A stretch of 36,999 nucleotides of DNA from Planctomycetaceae bacterium (GTDB lineage Bacteria > Planctomycetota > Planctomycetia > Planctomycetales > Planctomycetaceae), in NCBI GenBank assembly GCA_018699955.1, contig JABISG010000061.1:1-36999 (forward strand), given 5' to 3'. Both the position numbers and the translations under genes were made by a program. Positions 16,354-25,337 of the stretch are shown one piece after another; position 1 is the first letter of the stretch, and every line of letters begins with the position of its first letter. A model generated the notes under the pieces. It searched no databases and was not told the DNA's origin. It saw nothing but the letters and a program-made list of their open reading frames with translations.

Positions 16354-18840
16354 ATGGCAATCGACCCGATTTGCGGGATGGAAGTTGACGAGTCATCGAC
16401 CATCACCGCCAAGCGCGACGGCGAGACGTTCTACTTCTGCTGCCCGATGTGTCGGGAGAAGTTTCTGAACCCGGAGGCAGCGAGCGGGGCCGGCTGTCAC
16501 GCGGCGATGGAGCCGTCGGTGGTGCAGCTCGGCGGGATGGGTTCGGTAGCATCCCCGGCAAAACAGGTGGCCGGCAAGTATTTCTGCCCGATGTGTGAAG
16601 GGGTGACCAGCGACACGCCGGCCGACTGTCCGGTTTGCGGGATGGCGTTGGAACCGACTTCGCCCGCATTCACAACAACGCAGACCGTCTACACCTGTCC
16701 GATGCATCCGGAAGTCGAACAGGACGGCCCCGGCAGTTGCCCCGAATGTGGGATGGACCTGGAGCCGAAACAGATCGCTGCGGCGGCTGATGAAGGCGAC
16801 GCCGAATTGCAGGCGATGCTGCGGCGGTTTTGGGTGTCGCTGCCGTTGGCGTTGGCGGTTGTCGTGCTGGCAATGGGACCGATGATGGGTTTGCCGTTTG
16901 ATGAATGGTTGCCATCGGGCGTTTCCGGCTGGTTGCAACTGTTGTTGAGCGCGGCGGTGGTGTTGTGGGGAGGCTGGTCGTTCTTCGTGCGGGGTTGGCG
17001 GTCGGTTGTCATCTGGCGACTGAACATGTTCACGTTGATCGCGTTGGGGACGGGAGCGGCATTCGTTTACAGCGCGGTAGCGGTGATCGTTCCGGATTTG
17101 TTCCCACCCGCATTCCGCGAGAACGGCAACGTGGCCGTGTACTTCGAGGCGGCGGCGATGATCACCGTGCTGGTGCTGTTGGGGCAGGTGATGGAATTGA
17201 ATGCTCGACGGCGAACGGGCGAAGCAATTCGCGCCTTGATCGGTCTTGCTCCACCGACGGCCCGCGTGGTTCGCGATGGCAACGAAGTCGATGTGCCGTT
17301 GGATGCCGTGCAGGTTGGTAATGTTTTGCGAGTCCGGCCGGGAGAGAAGATCGCCGTCGATGGGGAGATGACCGAGGGCGCGAGCGCGGTGGACGAATCG
17401 ATGCTGACCGGTGAACCGTTGCCGGTGGAGAAGACTGTCGGCGGAACGGTGATCGGCGGAACGGTGAACGGGACCGGTTCGTTTCTGATGCGTGCCAACC
17501 GAGTCGGTCGTGAGACAATATTAGCGCAGATTGTCGAGATGGTCTCGCAGGCGCAGCGGAGCCGCGCACCAATTCAGCGGGTGGCCGACGCGGCCGCCTC
17601 GTACTTTGTGCCGGTGGTGGTCGCGGCGGCGGTGCTGACGTTTATCGCCTGGGCGGCCATTGGTCCCGATCCGCGATTGGCATACGCGCTGGTGAGCGCA
17701 GTGTCGGTGTTGATCATCGCCTGTCCGTGCGCTTTGGGGCTGGCAACGCCGATGTCGATCATGGTGGGCGTTGGCCGGGGCGCGAGAGAGGGCGTGCTGG
17801 TCAAGAACGCCGAGTCGCTGGAAATCCTGAGGAAAGTCGACACGCTGGTCGTCGACAAAACCGGCACGCTGACCGCAGGCCGCCCGCGACTGACTGAAAT
17901 CGTTGCAGCGGATTCATTCGACGAAGACGAGATTCTGCAACTGGCGGCTTCGCTCGAACAGCAGAGTGAGCATCCGCTGGCGGCGGCGATTGTGGCGGCC
18001 GCAAAGGTACGAGAAATCGCGCTCTCGACGGTCGGTGAGTTCGCATCGACGACCGGCGGTGGGGTTGCGGGGTTGGTTGACGGGCGACGTGTGCTGGTGG
18101 GGCAGCGGACTTTTGTTGAAGCGGGTGCAGGTTTGGATGGTTCGCTAAACCGCAAGCGAGCGCAGGAAGACGTTTTGATTCCGGCCGCGATAGACGAGGC
18201 TGCAGCGGAATTCCAACAGGCGGGGCAGACTGCGATGTTTGTTGCGGTTGACGCTCAAGCGGCGGGGCTTCTTGTTGTGTCGGACCCAATCAAAGAGACG
18301 ACGGCCGATGCAGTGGCGGCGCTGCATCAGATGGGACTACAGGTGATCATGCTCACCGGCGACAACGAGCAAACGGCCCAGCACGTCGCGCGGCAACTCA
18401 ACATCGACGAGGTCGAAGCAGGCGTGAAACCGCAGGAGAAGCACGAGCGCGTCAAACAGTTACGGGCCGCCGGACACGTGGTGGCGATGGCCGGCGACGG
18501 CATCAACGATGCCCCCGCGCTGGCGGCGGCCGACGTCGGAATCGCAATGGGAACCGGGACCGACGTGGCTATTGAAAGCGCCGGGGTCACATTGGTGAAA
18601 GGCGATCTGCGGGGGATCGTGCGGGGCATTCGATTGAGTCGGCAGGTGGTGCAGAACATTCACCAGAATCTGTTCTTCGCGTTCATCTACAACGGGCTGG
18701 GAATTCCAATTGCGGCCGGCGTGTTGTATCCGTTACTGGGAGTCGGTATGAGTCCAATTCTCGCGGCGGCGGCGATGAGCCTGAGTTCGGTCTCGGTCAT
18801 CGGCAACGCACTGCGGCTGCGCGGCCAGAAATCTTCATGA
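16354..18840 (+). CDS. copA: Copper-exporting P1B-type ATPase with YHS and heavy-metal-binding N-terminus
   Basis: This 828-residue pump moves Cu(I) or Ag(I) out of the cytoplasm using ATP. The N-terminus lacks the usual HMA domain. Instead it has a YHS domain (residues 1-45, DPICGMEV and [10 protein letters not shown]) and two heavy-metal-binding domains, FCPMCEG...CPVCGM at about 70-100 and YTCPMHPEV...CPECGM at about 112-145. The core is canonical: TGEP (352-355), ion-binding CPC (457-459) in [10 protein letters not shown], phosphorylated Asp501 in DKTGT, an HP motif, and GDGINDAP (714-721). The last helix carries [12 protein letters not shown], the MxxSS copper motif. The ATG at 16354 begins the YHS domain; SD is weak. 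Its stop overlaps the queA start by four bases (ATGA). Confidence 0.95.
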   Translation: MAIDPICGMEVDESSTITAKRDGETFYFCCPMCREKFLNPEAASGAGCHAAMEPSVVQLGGMGSVASPAKQVAGKYFCPMCEGVTSDTPADCPVCGMALEPTSPAFTTTQTVYTCPMHPEVEQDGPGSCPECGMDLEPKQIAAAADEGDAELQAMLRRFWVSLPLALAVVVLAMGPMMGLPFDEWLPSGVSGWLQLLLSAAVVLWGGWSFFVRGWRSVVIWRLNMFTLIALGTGAAFVYSAVAVIVPDLFPPAFRENGNVAVYFEAAAMITVLVLLGQVMELNARRRTGEAIRALIGLAPPTARVVRDGNEVDVPLDAVQVGNVLRVRPGEKIAVDGEMTEGASAVDESMLTGEPLPVEKTVGGTVIGGTVNGTGSFLMRANRVGRETILAQIVEMVSQAQRSRAPIQRVADAAASYFVPVVVAAAVLTFIAWAAIGPDPRLAYALVSAVSVLIIACPCALGLATPMSIMVGVGRGAREGVLVKNAESLEILRKVDTLVVDKTGTLTAGRPRLTEIVAADSFDEDEILQLAASLEQQSEHPLAAAIVAAAKVREIALSTVGEFASTTGGGVAGLVDGRRVLVGQRTFVEAGAGLDGSLNRKRAQEDVLIPAAIDEAAAEFQQAGQTAMFVAVDAQAAGLLVVSDPIKETTADAVAALHQMGLQVIMLTGDNEQTAQHVARQLNIDEVEAGVKPQEKHERVKQLRAAGHVVAMAGDGINDAPALAAADVGIAMGTGTDVAIESAGVTLVKGDLRGIVRGIRLSRQVVQNIHQNLFFAFIYNGLGIPIAAGVLYPLLGVGMSPILAAAAMSLSSVSVIGNALRLRGQKSS

Positions 18841-19895
18841 ACAACATCAGCGATTACGATTACGATTTGCCGGCCGAGTTGATTGCCGATCGGCCCACTG
18901 CGCGGCGGGATGAATCGCGGTTGTTGGTGATCGACCGGCAGAGCGGAGAACTATCACACCGTCGCATTACCGACCTGCCGGAGTTACTCAACCCGGGCGA
19001 TACACTGGTGTTGAACGATACCAAAGTCATTCCCGCGCGATTGTTCGGTCGCCGAGCTGCGACCGGCGGGCGTTGGGAAGGCTTGTTCGTCGGCACAACC
19101 GAGCATGGCAACTGGCGGTTAATCGGACAGACGCGCGGACGATTGCAAGCAGGCGAACAACTCGTCATCACACCGGCTCACGATGCGAATTCCGGTGACG
19201 AATTATCGTTGACGTTGATCGAGCGAGAAGCTGAGGACGGAATCTGGATCGCCCGTCCTGAAAGTGAGGATGATCCCCATTCGCTGCTGGCGCAATTTGG
19301 AACGGTCCCGCTACCTCCTTATATGCATCGCAAGTTGGCGACCGATGCCGACTGGTCGCGCTACCAGACTGTGTATGCCCGTCATCCCGGTGCTGTCGCC
19401 GCCCCAACCGCCGGCCTGCATCTTACGCCGGAATTGTTGGCCGAAATGCAGACGAACGGCATCGGTCAGGAGTTCGTCACGTTGCACGTCGGAATCGGTA
19501 CGTTTCGCCCCATCGCCGTCGAGTCGCTGAGCGAACACCACATGCACAGCGAATGGTGTGAACTCTCGCCGCCGTCGGCGCAGAGTCTTGTGCAGGCTCG
19601 CGCAGAGGGCGGGCGAATTGTCGCCGTCGGCACGACATCGGTCCGCGTATTGGAATCTGCCGCGCAAAACGGAGACATCGGCGCGTGGCAGGGCGAAACC
19701 AATTTATTTATTCGCCCCCCTTATGAGTTCCGCGCTGTCGATTGCCTACTGACGAATTTTCATCTGCCGAAATCGACGCTGCTGGTGTTGGTCAGTGCGT
19801 TTGCAGGTGCCGACCTCATTCGTCGCGCCTATGCCGAGGCCGTTCGCGAGCAATACCGTTTCTTCAGTTACGGCGATGCGATGTTGATCTTGTAG
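18837..19895 (+). CDS. queA: S-adenosylmethionine:tRNA ribosyltransferase-isomerase QueA
   Basis: This 352-residue enzyme transfers the ribosyl part of S-adenosylmethionine to preQ1 in tRNA, forming epoxyqueuosine. Family marks include [17 protein letters not shown] at the N-terminus, [50 protein letters not shown] and [19 protein letters not shown]. The length is normal for QueA. Translation is probably coupled to copA through the ATGA overlap; the two have no known functional link, so the arrangement looks like chance co-transcription. The tgt and other queuosine genes are not in the window. Confidence 0.97.
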   Translation: MNNISDYDYDLPAELIADRPTARRDESRLLVIDRQSGELSHRRITDLPELLNPGDTLVLNDTKVIPARLFGRRAATGGRWEGLFVGTTEHGNWRLIGQTRGRLQAGEQLVITPAHDANSGDELSLTLIEREAEDGIWIARPESEDDPHSLLAQFGTVPLPPYMHRKLATDADWSRYQTVYARHPGAVAAPTAGLHLTPELLAEMQTNGIGQEFVTLHVGIGTFRPIAVESLSEHHMHSEWCELSPPSAQSLVQARAEGGRIVAVGTTSVRVLESAAQNGDIGAWQGETNLFIRPPYEFRAVDCLLTNFHLPKSTLLVLVSAFAGADLIRRAYAEAVREQYRFFSYGDAMLIL

Positions 19896-20327
19896 GCGTC
19901 AAACTTGAGCCGTTTTTCCCGGTCGTCACAGTCGGAAAAGTCGGCTATGGCTGAATTTGCGACGAAAAGTGTATGCTCCCCAGCAGATCCGTCATGGACC
20001 GCACCATCGACGCCAATTGAGGCCGTATCGACATCCCGTCGCTGCGTCGTCTCACCCGGCAAGTGCGTGCAGGACGATATGACTCTTACGACACCAAATC
20101 GCGGTCCAAGGCATTCGCAGGACCGCTTATTTCAGTCTGTTCCGGCGCATGATCGCAACTGGGCAGTCAAAATCCTTTCCCGAAAGGATGGCGATATGTC
20201 TCCATCGCGATTGTCCCGGTTGATGCAGCTTCCCCTTTTCCGATATGATTATCTGCAGCGGATCGTAAACGATCGCGAAGCGTCGCGGTCGCGTGAAGCA
20301 GCAGAGTTCCAGGGAGGGGATGACGCC
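19896..20327. other. Long leader region before the FlgM-like gene
   Basis: These 432 bases hold no gene I can support, although one frame stays open through into the FlgM-like gene. Visible items are a small hairpin TCCTTTCCCGAAAGGA (20173-20188), a candidate promoter (20220-20249) and a perfect inverted repeat GATCGT-AA-ACGATC (20261-20274) just after the predicted transcription start, where an operator or a message hairpin could act. Confidence 0.45.
20220..20249 (+). promoter_or_regulatory. Candidate sigma-70 promoter for the FlgM-like/Fur pair
   Basis: TTGATG (20220-20225), an 18-base spacer and TATGAT (20244-20249) match four and five of six consensus positions. The transcript would begin near 20256 and leave about 72 bases before the FlgM-like ATG. 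It does not look like a flagellar sigma-28 promoter. Confidence 0.45.
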
Positions 20328-20624
20328 ATGCAGGTGAATGGTCCGGGGCCGGTCTCCGGCAACACACCAATTGGTCGAACGGAACCGACTGTCGGTTCCA
20401 CCAAACCGGAAGCGCCGCGGCCAACTACGCCGCGCGATGAAGTCGAAATCTCAAAAGCAAGCCGTATGTTTGATCAACTCAACCAATCTTCCAACGTTCG
20501 TGCCGAGCGTCTCGCCCAAATTAAGGCCGAGATCGATGCAGGCACCTACGATACGCCCGAGAAGATGGAAGCGGCGTTGACGAAGCTGTTCGGCGAAATC
20601 GGACTGGACGCGGGCGATGAGTAA
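20328..20624 (+). CDS. FlgM-like anti-sigma-28 factor
   Basis: The 98-residue product has the FlgM pattern: a disordered Pro/Gly/Thr-rich N-terminal half, then DEVEISKASRMFDQLNQ, and the C-terminal anti-sigma helices with VRAERLAQIKAEIDAGTYDT and PEKMEAALTKLFGEI. FlgM binds the flagellar sigma factor FliA and is exported when the hook is complete. Planctomycete versions beginning MQVNG or MQING are common. The ATG at 20328 is chosen because the strong AGGGAGGGGA lies seven bases ahead and a promoter lies at 20220; the open frame upstream is ignored. No other flagellar gene is in the window. The Fur-family gene begins 20 bases after its stop, so the two are probably co-transcribed. Confidence 0.82.
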   Translation: MQVNGPGPVSGNTPIGRTEPTVGSTKPEAPRPTTPRDEVEISKASRMFDQLNQSSNVRAERLAQIKAEIDAGTYDTPEKMEAALTKLFGEIGLDAGDE

Positions 20625-20643
20625 TGCGGTGGGAGACTAACCG

Positions 20644-21126
20644 GTGAGTGAATTGCCGACAGTTGAAGTCGCCGTCTCGCCGGTCGACAAATTCCGTGAG
20701 TTCCTGGCGACGAAGGGAATGCGTCTGACGCCGGAGCGACGACAAATTGCCGAAGAGGTCTTTTCCGACCACGAGCATTTCGACGCTGATCAGTTGGCGC
20801 TGCGGTTAAGGCCTGGCAGCCGTCCCACGATGTACCGCACGTTGAGCCTGCTCGTTGACGGGGGACTGCTGCGTAAAGTTGCAAGTCGCCCAAACGGCGG
20901 GGCAGTGTACGAGCACGACTACGGCTACCCCGAACACGACCACCTGATTTGCAACCAGTGCGGAAAACTGATCGAGTTTCCAGCCGTCGATGTGTCGCAG
21001 ATTGTTGATGAGGCTGCCCTCCAGCACGGTTTTCGCGTTGAGGGCCACCGGCTGGAAGTGTACGGCGTCTGTTCCGAGTGTCTTCGCCCCCGCCAGCGCC
21101 GGCACCGCAAGCTCGACCAGATTTAG
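20644..21126 (+). CDS. Fur-family transcriptional regulator
   Basis: This 160-residue regulator has an N-terminal winged helix (about residues 16-90, with RLTPERRQIAEEVF and the recognition region PTMYRTLSLLVDGGLL) and a C-terminal dimerisation domain. The domain holds the metal ligands EHDHLICNQCGKLIEF (His98, His100, Cys103, Cys106) and a second CSEC pair (Cys143, Cys146) for the structural zinc. It could be a Fur, Zur or PerR; residues alone do not settle which metal or signal it senses. GTG at 20644 is the start, with GGGAG eight bases upstream. It probably lies in one message with the FlgM-like gene and converges with the sirtuin. The basic tail (RQRRHRK) is a little unusual. Confidence 0.92.
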   Translation: MSELPTVEVAVSPVDKFREFLATKGMRLTPERRQIAEEVFSDHEHFDADQLALRLRPGSRPTMYRTLSLLVDGGLLRKVASRPNGGAVYEHDYGYPEHDHLICNQCGKLIEFPAVDVSQIVDEAALQHGFRVEGHRLEVYGVCSECLRPRQRRHRKLDQI

Positions 21127-21157
21127 GCAAGCGGCGCCAGAGCAGAGTCGGGCGCTT

Positions 21158-21913
21158 TCAGGATGCGCCTATCATCGCTTTTTCAATTGCCGCAATCGTT
21201 TCACCAATCCCGGCGTGGAGTACCATGTCGGCGATGTGATCCAACGGCGTTGGTTCGCGATTGATGATGACGAGTCGCGCACCACTTTCCCGCGCGAGCG
21301 TGGGAAGTCCTGCGGCCGGTTGAACGACTAGCGACGACCCCATCGCCAAAAACAGGTCGGCATCGCGGCACCAGCCAATCGCTTCCCGCAGCACCGTCTC
21401 ATCGAGCGATTGTCCAAACGAGATCGTTGCATGCTTCAGCAGTCCGCTACAGTGCGGACAGACGGGAACTTCTCCGGTTTCATTGAATTGGGTGACCATT
21501 AGGTCGGCGTCGAATCGAGAGTTGCAATCGAGACAGCCGATTTCGCGGGCCGTTCCGTGCAGTTCCAGCACCGACTGGCTCCCGGCGATCTGATGCAGGC
21601 CGTCGATGTTCTGGGTGATGATGCCGCGCATTTGTCTGCCCGCTTCCCAACGGGCCAGTGCTTGGTGGGCAATATTCGGCGATGCATCGCTGAAATCGAC
21701 GTGCGATTCCGACTTCTGCCGCCAGTACTCAAGTCGCGAATCGGCACTGTTGAGAAAGTCGTCATAGTAAACCGGCTGAGTGCGCGACCAGACACCGCCC
21801 GGTGAACGGAAATCGGGAATGCCGCTTTCCGTGCTAATTCCGGCGCCGGTAAAGGTGACGGCAGAACGCGCTTCGCTTAACCACTGGGCGACGATGTCGC
21901 AATCGCTACTCAT
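21158..21913 (-). CDS. Sir2-family NAD-dependent protein deacylase
   Basis: The 251-residue sirtuin removes acyl groups from lysine using NAD. Visible motifs are GAGISTESGIPDFRSPGGVW (23-42) for NAD binding, TQNIDGLH (100-107), the catalytic His119 in LELHGTAREIGC, four zinc-binding Cys (127, 130, 152, 155), and MGSSLVVQPAAGLP with LVIINREPTP near the C-terminus. The ATG at 21913 is used because GGAG stands about seven bases before it and the domain starts there. The same frame is open for 185 more codons upstream, but that part has no resemblance to any family and overlaps a gene relic on the other strand, so it is excluded. It converges with the Fur-family gene. Confidence 0.93.
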   Translation of the reverse strand: MSSDCDIVAQWLSEARSAVTFTGAGISTESGIPDFRSPGGVWSRTQPVYYDDFLNSADSRLEYWRQKSESHVDFSDASPNIAHQALARWEAGRQMRGIITQNIDGLHQIAGSQSVLELHGTAREIGCLDCNSRFDADLMVTQFNETGEVPVCPHCSGLLKHATISFGQSLDETVLREAIGWCRDADLFLAMGSSLVVQPAAGLPTLARESGARLVIINREPTPLDHIADMVLHAGIGETIAAIEKAMIGAS

Positions 21914-22118
21914 TCGATTCACTCCATTCATGTCAGCGAGATCGGCCTTGCCTGGTCGATGCCAGATTATTCCATTCGATTTCGTTTCGTCAATCGTGGA
22001 TAATCCGTTTCCATACGAGCATTCCTGATCGATCACAGACGCGTATCGTGTTGTTTTCCCCAGCGGCCGCAGGAATTCCGTAGAATCGCGCGCAGATTTC
22101 CAACTCATACAGGCTCTT

Positions 22119-22948
22119 GATATATAGAACTGTGGCATGACCGCATCCGCCGGGCATATCTCGAAGCAGTGGAAGACGACATCGAATTCATCAACCGGAC
22201 AAATACCGGACACGCATGGCAGGCATACAAGGAACTCCCGGACGGCCGCCGCCGCCACTTCCAGCCCAACATCATTCTCAAACAGTTGCACTCGAAGAAA
22301 CTCTTCCGGTACGCCCGGCTGTACACATGGGACGCGGCATCGGCCCAAAACCTTCCGAAGCGGGAACGCCAGTTGATTCGGATTGATGGCGAGCCGGCGA
22401 CCGAATTGGATTACGCGGGATTGCACATCCGGATGCTGCACCACCTCAACGGCCACGACCCGCCACATGACGAAGACGCTTAGCGAGCGGGGACGGTTTT
22501 ACCCCGTGCGTGGGCGGACGCCCGGAACCATCGCATCGCACGCAGTTTCGTGAAGCGTGCGACGAACATTTTGCTGAACACGACCAACCGTAGGCAAGCC
22601 GCCGGGGCCATTCAACATCTGCTCAATCACAATGACAACGGTTGGGGCATGGGCATCAGTGCTCAGGCAAGAGAGTGTGAAGCCGGGCGACATCGTGGAT
22701 CGGATCATCGAAGCCCATCCCGAAGTCGCTCACGCTTTTTGACGGATGTCGGTGCCGAGTTGCAAACAGTGGACGGGATTGTGATACGGCACGTGCTGAA
22801 GGCGTTTGCAATGGAAGATCGGCCGGCATTGGGTATCCACGATTCCGTGCTTTGTCGGGTGTCAGACGCCGGGTTTGCCGAGGCGATGATACGGATTCAC
22901 TACCACTGGATACTTGGCTTTTACCCCGTCATTGCCAAGGTGTATTAA
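22119..22948 (+). pseudogene. Broken gene for a polymerase-like protein of phage or plasmid type
   Basis: Several pieces can be read as one lost protein. The first piece reads to an amber stop at 22481-22483 and holds INGEP-like IDGEPATELDYAGLHIRML, which resembles motif A of family-A DNA polymerases (DYSxIELRxL). The same frame continues after the stop with ARSFVKRATNILLNTTNRR, in the place of motif B. It is then lost: reading shifts around 22675 to VKPGDIVDRIIEAHPEVAHAF and back at the T run at 22735-22740 to LTDVGAELQTVDG. The end contains PALGIHDSVLC, like the motif C His-Asp pair, and stops at 22948. One amber and two frameshifts mark it as dead. The polymerase link is my inference from motif order; a plasmid or phage origin is likely. 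Confidence 0.6.
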
Positions 22949-23346
22949 CCTGCGGCCGTCATTGGGCTTTCGCCATAATGCGTTGGTAATGGGGGGGGTG
23001 GCCCTAGCTATATCAGGCCGGGGGGTATGGTGAGGGAGGAGATCTGATGCAATTATCTTGCAAACAAATCAGCACAAGAATCAACACCGAAATCGCAACC
23101 ACGCCCCACGGCACGGCAGCGGCAATCGCCATCACCACTGCAGCGCCGCACAGGCCGCCGTCTGTCGGCCGCCCGCCACCCGACACGGCAAAGTACACCA
23201 GCGACGCCAACATAAATGGATGACCTGTACCCCTGCGTGGGCATCAGCAGGCGTTTTTTTGTGGGCAGATCGTGCCAAGCAAACGGTCATGCCTGCGTTA
23301 GCTGTCAATGGTCAACGTACGTCAATTTTGCCGGGAGGATTCCAAC
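22949..23346. other. Gene-poor stretch with degraded sequence
   Basis: About 400 bases after the polymerase relic. It includes a run of eight G near 22990 and a GC-rich area, and on the minus strand a weak hydrophobic frame (listed at 23013-23213). I see no tRNA, no attachment-site repeat and no insertion-sequence ends. Confidence 0.4.
23013..23213 (-). CDS. Possible small hydrophobic protein
   Basis: A 66-residue frame with Gly-rich N-terminal part and one long hydrophobic segment (about residues 27-50, VVMAIAAAVPWGVVAISVLI). The end, SPPSPYPPA, looks like read-through of non-coding sequence. There is no clear SD. It lies in a region of gene remains, so it may be a truncated membrane protein or a chance frame. 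Low confidence. Confidence 0.25.
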   Translation of the reverse strand: MLASLVYFAVSGGGRPTDGGLCGAAVVMAIAAAVPWGVVAISVLILVLICLQDNCIRSPPSPYPPA

Positions 23347-23658
23347 GTGGCTGAAGAAGCGACAACGTTTCCCTTTCGACTGTACGACTTTCTCGCGTAT
23401 CTCTTTCCGGGAGCCGCGACAATGCACGCAGTTTACTTGATGCGGAACGACGACATCACCCAGGTTGCCGACAAGACGTTAACAGGCAATTCAGTTGTGG
23501 ACATGATGTTGGGGCTCATCGCGGCTTACTTTATTGGTCTGATGTTGAGTGTGCTGACCAGACACGGTACGCGGAGTTTGGTTTTTCGTTCTTGTAACCG
23601 GAGCGCGCTGGATCACGAATCATGCGGCTCCTCAGCCTTGAGAATGCCAGCAGCGTAA
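23347..23658 (+). CDS. Truncated membrane protein
   Basis: GTG at 23347 follows GGGAGG with eight-base spacing. The 103-residue product opens AEEATTFPFRLYDFLAYLFPG, like the start of larger bacterial membrane proteins whose first helix follows a DFLAYLxPG motif. Hydrophobic segments lie at about residues 14-32 and 55-77. After LTRHGTRSLVF the sequence turns into a Ser/Cys-rich tail with no hydrophobic pattern and stops, as expected if the 3' part has been replaced. Probably a remnant; a short functional protein cannot be excluded. It sits beside the polymerase relic in the same gene-poor zone. Confidence 0.5.
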   Translation: MAEEATTFPFRLYDFLAYLFPGAATMHAVYLMRNDDITQVADKTLTGNSVVDMMLGLIAAYFIGLMLSVLTRHGTRSLVFRSCNRSALDHESCGSSALRMPAA

Positions 23659-23926
23659 ACATTTGATTTGACGGGAAGCACGTGTCTTGATTTCGCTTAC
23701 GGCAAAAACGGATTCAGTTCCGGCGTCTTACGGTGCGTGCCAAGTAATTCAGCCGCTCTTCGCGAAAACGAAGGTATTTCGGGACTCGCTCCGGCTTTAC
23801 TCTTACATCCATTCTTGGCCACACTTCACTTCGGTCGCCTATCGACATCCTCATGCGCCCTGTCGTCGATTACACTGACTGGCGTGCAAGCGAAAGGAAG
23901 GATGGCCCCCAACCGCCCGAGGCGTA

Positions 23927-25291
23927 ATGGAAACTCCCCTATCCGCGTCTAACCTGCAAACCAGTGGAAAGCCGACGAAGGTGCGGTGGGAGATGTTTGC
24001 ACTGGCGTGCGGAACATCGTGGTTCTTGTATCTGCACCGCTATACGTGGAACATCGTCGGCGCGCAACTGATGGCCGAGCATGGATTCTCGAAAACGCAA
24101 TTGGGTGCGCTCTTTACATTTTTCAGTCCGACGTACGGATTTGGTCAAATTCCCAGCGGCGTGTTGTGCGACTTCATCGGCCCGCACGTTTTTCTGGGAG
24201 TCATCATCATCCTGTGGTCGCTGATCCTTCCGTGCATCGGAATTCCGGGTGGATTCACCGGGTTGGCAAGCGTGCGGCTACTGTTCGGTGCGACGCAATC
24301 GGGAGCCTATCCGTCGCTGTCGAAAGTGACGCATGCCTGGTTTCCCGCGAAGAGTCGTACCATTGTGCAAGGTTGGATCGCGACGTTTTTCGGCCGCGGC
24401 GGTGGGGCGATGTCGTCGATTATTCTCGGAACGGTGCTGATGAAACTGTGCGGCCTGAGCTGGCAGTGGTCGCTCGTGTGGATGGGGATGGCCGGTTTGG
24501 CATTCGGCGTTTTGTTTCTCGTCTTCTTTCGGAATTCGCCGGAAGAACATCCTCGCGTCAATCGGGCGGAGATCGACTTGATCAATGAGGGGCGGACACC
24601 GGCGAAATCGACCGACGCGCGCGTGTTGCCGTGGCGGCGAGTCGTTCGCAACCGTAGCATGTTGTTCTTCGTCATTCAGCAGATATTGAGCGCCGGCGCG
24701 GACGGCGTCTACGTGCTTTATATGGGCGATTATTTCCTGAACGCAAAGGGTTTCGAAATCGGAAAAGCCGGGTTGCTAGTCAGCTTGCCGCTTTGGGGCG
24801 GAGCAATCGGGGGAATGTTGGGGGGTTACTGCAACGACTGGCTGATCCGCTGGACCGGCAGCCGCCGCTGGTCGCGCAGCAGCGTCGGCTTCACGGGAAA
24901 AACACTCGCGTGCATCCTGATGTTCGTGGTGATCTCGCAGGATGACGGTGTCGCCGCCGCGTGGGCGCTGTTCGCCGTCAAGTTCTTCAGCGATTGGAGC
25001 CAACCGACCGTCTGGGGGACCTGCACCGATCTCGGCGGCCGCTACTCCGCATCGGTCTTCGGCGTCATCAACACGTCGGGAACCATCGGCGGTCTCGTAT
25101 CACCGGTACTCTTCGGAATGATCCTCGACTACAACACAACGAATCAGGTGACGAATTACACGCCGTTGTTCGTCGTCATCTCGGCGATGTACCTCGTCAG
25201 TGCCGTTTGCTGGTGGTTCATCGATAGCACGACCAATCTTGAAGCCGACCTCGAACCGGTCGAAACCGACGACGACAAGACAACCGTGTAA
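23927..25291 (+). CDS. MFS permease, first of a tandem pair
   Basis: This 454-residue protein has the twelve-helix layout of the major facilitator superfamily and resembles the anion:cation symporter branch (hexuronate, glucarate or phthalate-type transporters). Marks are CGTSWFLYLHRYTWNIVG at helix 1, FGQIPSGVLCDFIGPHVFLG across helices 2-3 (the DxxGxxxxL loop motif in altered form), LFGATQSGAYPSLSKVTHAW before helix 5, and FFRNSPEEHPRVNRAEIDLI in the central loop. The ATG at 23927 has GAGG six bases upstream. Its stop is 46 bases from the start of a related permease, so the two form an operon and came from a duplication. The substrate, probably an organic acid or sugar acid, is not determinable here. 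Confidence 0.9.
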   Translation: METPLSASNLQTSGKPTKVRWEMFALACGTSWFLYLHRYTWNIVGAQLMAEHGFSKTQLGALFTFFSPTYGFGQIPSGVLCDFIGPHVFLGVIIILWSLILPCIGIPGGFTGLASVRLLFGATQSGAYPSLSKVTHAWFPAKSRTIVQGWIATFFGRGGGAMSSIILGTVLMKLCGLSWQWSLVWMGMAGLAFGVLFLVFFRNSPEEHPRVNRAEIDLINEGRTPAKSTDARVLPWRRVVRNRSMLFFVIQQILSAGADGVYVLYMGDYFLNAKGFEIGKAGLLVSLPLWGGAIGGMLGGYCNDWLIRWTGSRRWSRSSVGFTGKTLACILMFVVISQDDGVAAAWALFAVKFFSDWSQPTVWGTCTDLGGRYSASVFGVINTSGTIGGLVSPVLFGMILDYNTTNQVTNYTPLFVVISAMYLVSAVCWWFIDSTTNLEADLEPVETDDDKTTV

Positions 25292-25337
25292 AGCCACGAC
25301 CGTCCGTCGAACCCTAAACCGTGAAACCTCCACAACC

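Noticed and set aside
19905..20327. N-terminal extension of the FlgM-like frame by 141 codons
   Set aside because: FlgM proteins are about 100 residues; a strong ribosome site lies at 20311-20320 and a promoter at 20220, after most of this extension. ATG 20196 was considered but lies upstream of that promoter.
21914..22468. N-terminal extension of the sirtuin frame by 185 codons
   Set aside because: The extension overlaps the polymerase relic on the other strand, shows no family resemblance, and a good ribosome site with ATG stands at the start of the sirtuin domain.
23668..23952. Open frame of 94 codons before the first permease
   Set aside because: No ribosome site, no domain, Ser/Leu/Arg composition typical of chance frames, and it overlaps the permease start.
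25200..25337. N-terminal extension of the second permease
   Set aside because: It overlaps the end of the first permease, and the part that aligns with the first permease begins at 25338.
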